11,732 nucleotides of DNA, taken from positions 1 to 11,732 of the forward strand of contig DYNS01000051.1 in NCBI GenBank assembly GCA_020720965.1, given 5' to 3'. This DNA comes from Anaerolinea sp. (lineage in GTDB: Bacteria > Chloroflexota > Anaerolineae > Anaerolineales > Villigracilaceae). Under the pieces are notes generated by a model, which searched no databases, was not told where the DNA came from, and saw nothing but the letters and a program-made list of their open reading frames with translations. Both the position numbers and the translations under genes were made by a program. Positions 11,702 to 11,732 of the stretch are shown one piece after another; within the stretch, counting starts at the first letter, position 1, and every line of letters begins with the position of its first letter.

Positions 11702-11732
11702 TTATCCCAGGGTTGCGTTGCCGGAGGTGAGG
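11702..11732 (-). CDS. C-terminal codons of an upstream gene, partial
   Basis: A minus-strand frame runs open from the window edge to a TAA at 11702-11704 and gives LTSGNATLG. It stops three bases before the HD-GYP regulator's ATG, a spacing typical of operon partners, and the weak SD of that regulator lies over this stop. Nine residues are too few to name a family; a sensor kinase is a reasonable guess from context only. Confidence 0.4.
   Translation of the reverse strand, partial: LTSGNATLG

Noticed and set aside
1..11732. CRISPR array, transposon ends, phage or defence genes
   Set aside because: No regularly spaced repeats, transposase, integrase, nuclease or toxin-antitoxin motifs were seen on either strand.

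Overview
This is an ordinary-looking chromosomal segment, fairly GC-rich and densely coded, with genes on both strands. It contains no insertion sequence, phage gene, integrase or CRISPR array. The gene content suggests a free-living bacterium, most likely Chloroflexota of the Anaerolineae type: a wide ArsR-fold regulator with a large N-terminal domain, REC-PAS-kinase and REC-PAS-GAF-GAF-HD-GYP signalling proteins, a type III pantothenate kinase, an FmdB zinc ribbon and a LysM lipoprotein. That placement is an inference from general resemblance, not from a marker gene.

Layout. Positions 1-133 hold the C-terminal end of a GNAT/BioF2-like acyltransferase, which converges on an FmdB-type zinc-ribbon gene across a shared hairpin terminator. 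A divergent promoter pair then serves fmdB (minus) and a stand-alone tRNA-Lys(UUU) with its own terminator. Positions 718-2105 carry a small two-gene unit on the minus strand: an unrecognised basic 78-residue ORF overlapping an ArsR-fold regulator. It is driven by a near-consensus promoter whose -10 box lies inside a tandem palindromic operator. coaX diverges from it and converges, almost without spacing, on a PIG-L deacetylase. A REC-PAS-histidine kinase gene precedes the deacetylase on the same strand. A class-III aminotransferase diverges from the kinase. Next comes a translation operon, rpsU-infA, with a long structured leader containing an intrinsic terminator upstream of rpsU. A two-way terminator separates infA from a convergent ADP-ribose-type Nudix hydrolase. 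Further along the minus strand lie a two-LysM lipoprotein with its own promoter and terminator, a DinB-fold protein, a large HD-GYP response regulator, and the last codons of one more gene.

How the genes relate. Most are housekeeping or signalling genes in short transcription units, and no single pathway unites the window. The HD-GYP protein would lower cyclic-di-GMP; the tightly spaced gene upstream of it (only its end is visible) could be its partner, and the DinB gene follows it closely. The kinase may be co-transcribed with the deacetylase. The two parts that look most like undescribed biology are regulatory: (1) the operator/promoter and hidden small ORF in front of the ArsR-fold regulator, which together look like a self-repressing module of unknown output, and (2) the rpsU-infA leader, which looks like a transcription attenuator plus a hairpin that hides the Shine-Dalgarno sequence. 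Both rest on base pairing and motif spacing read by eye; no folding, alignment or database search was run.
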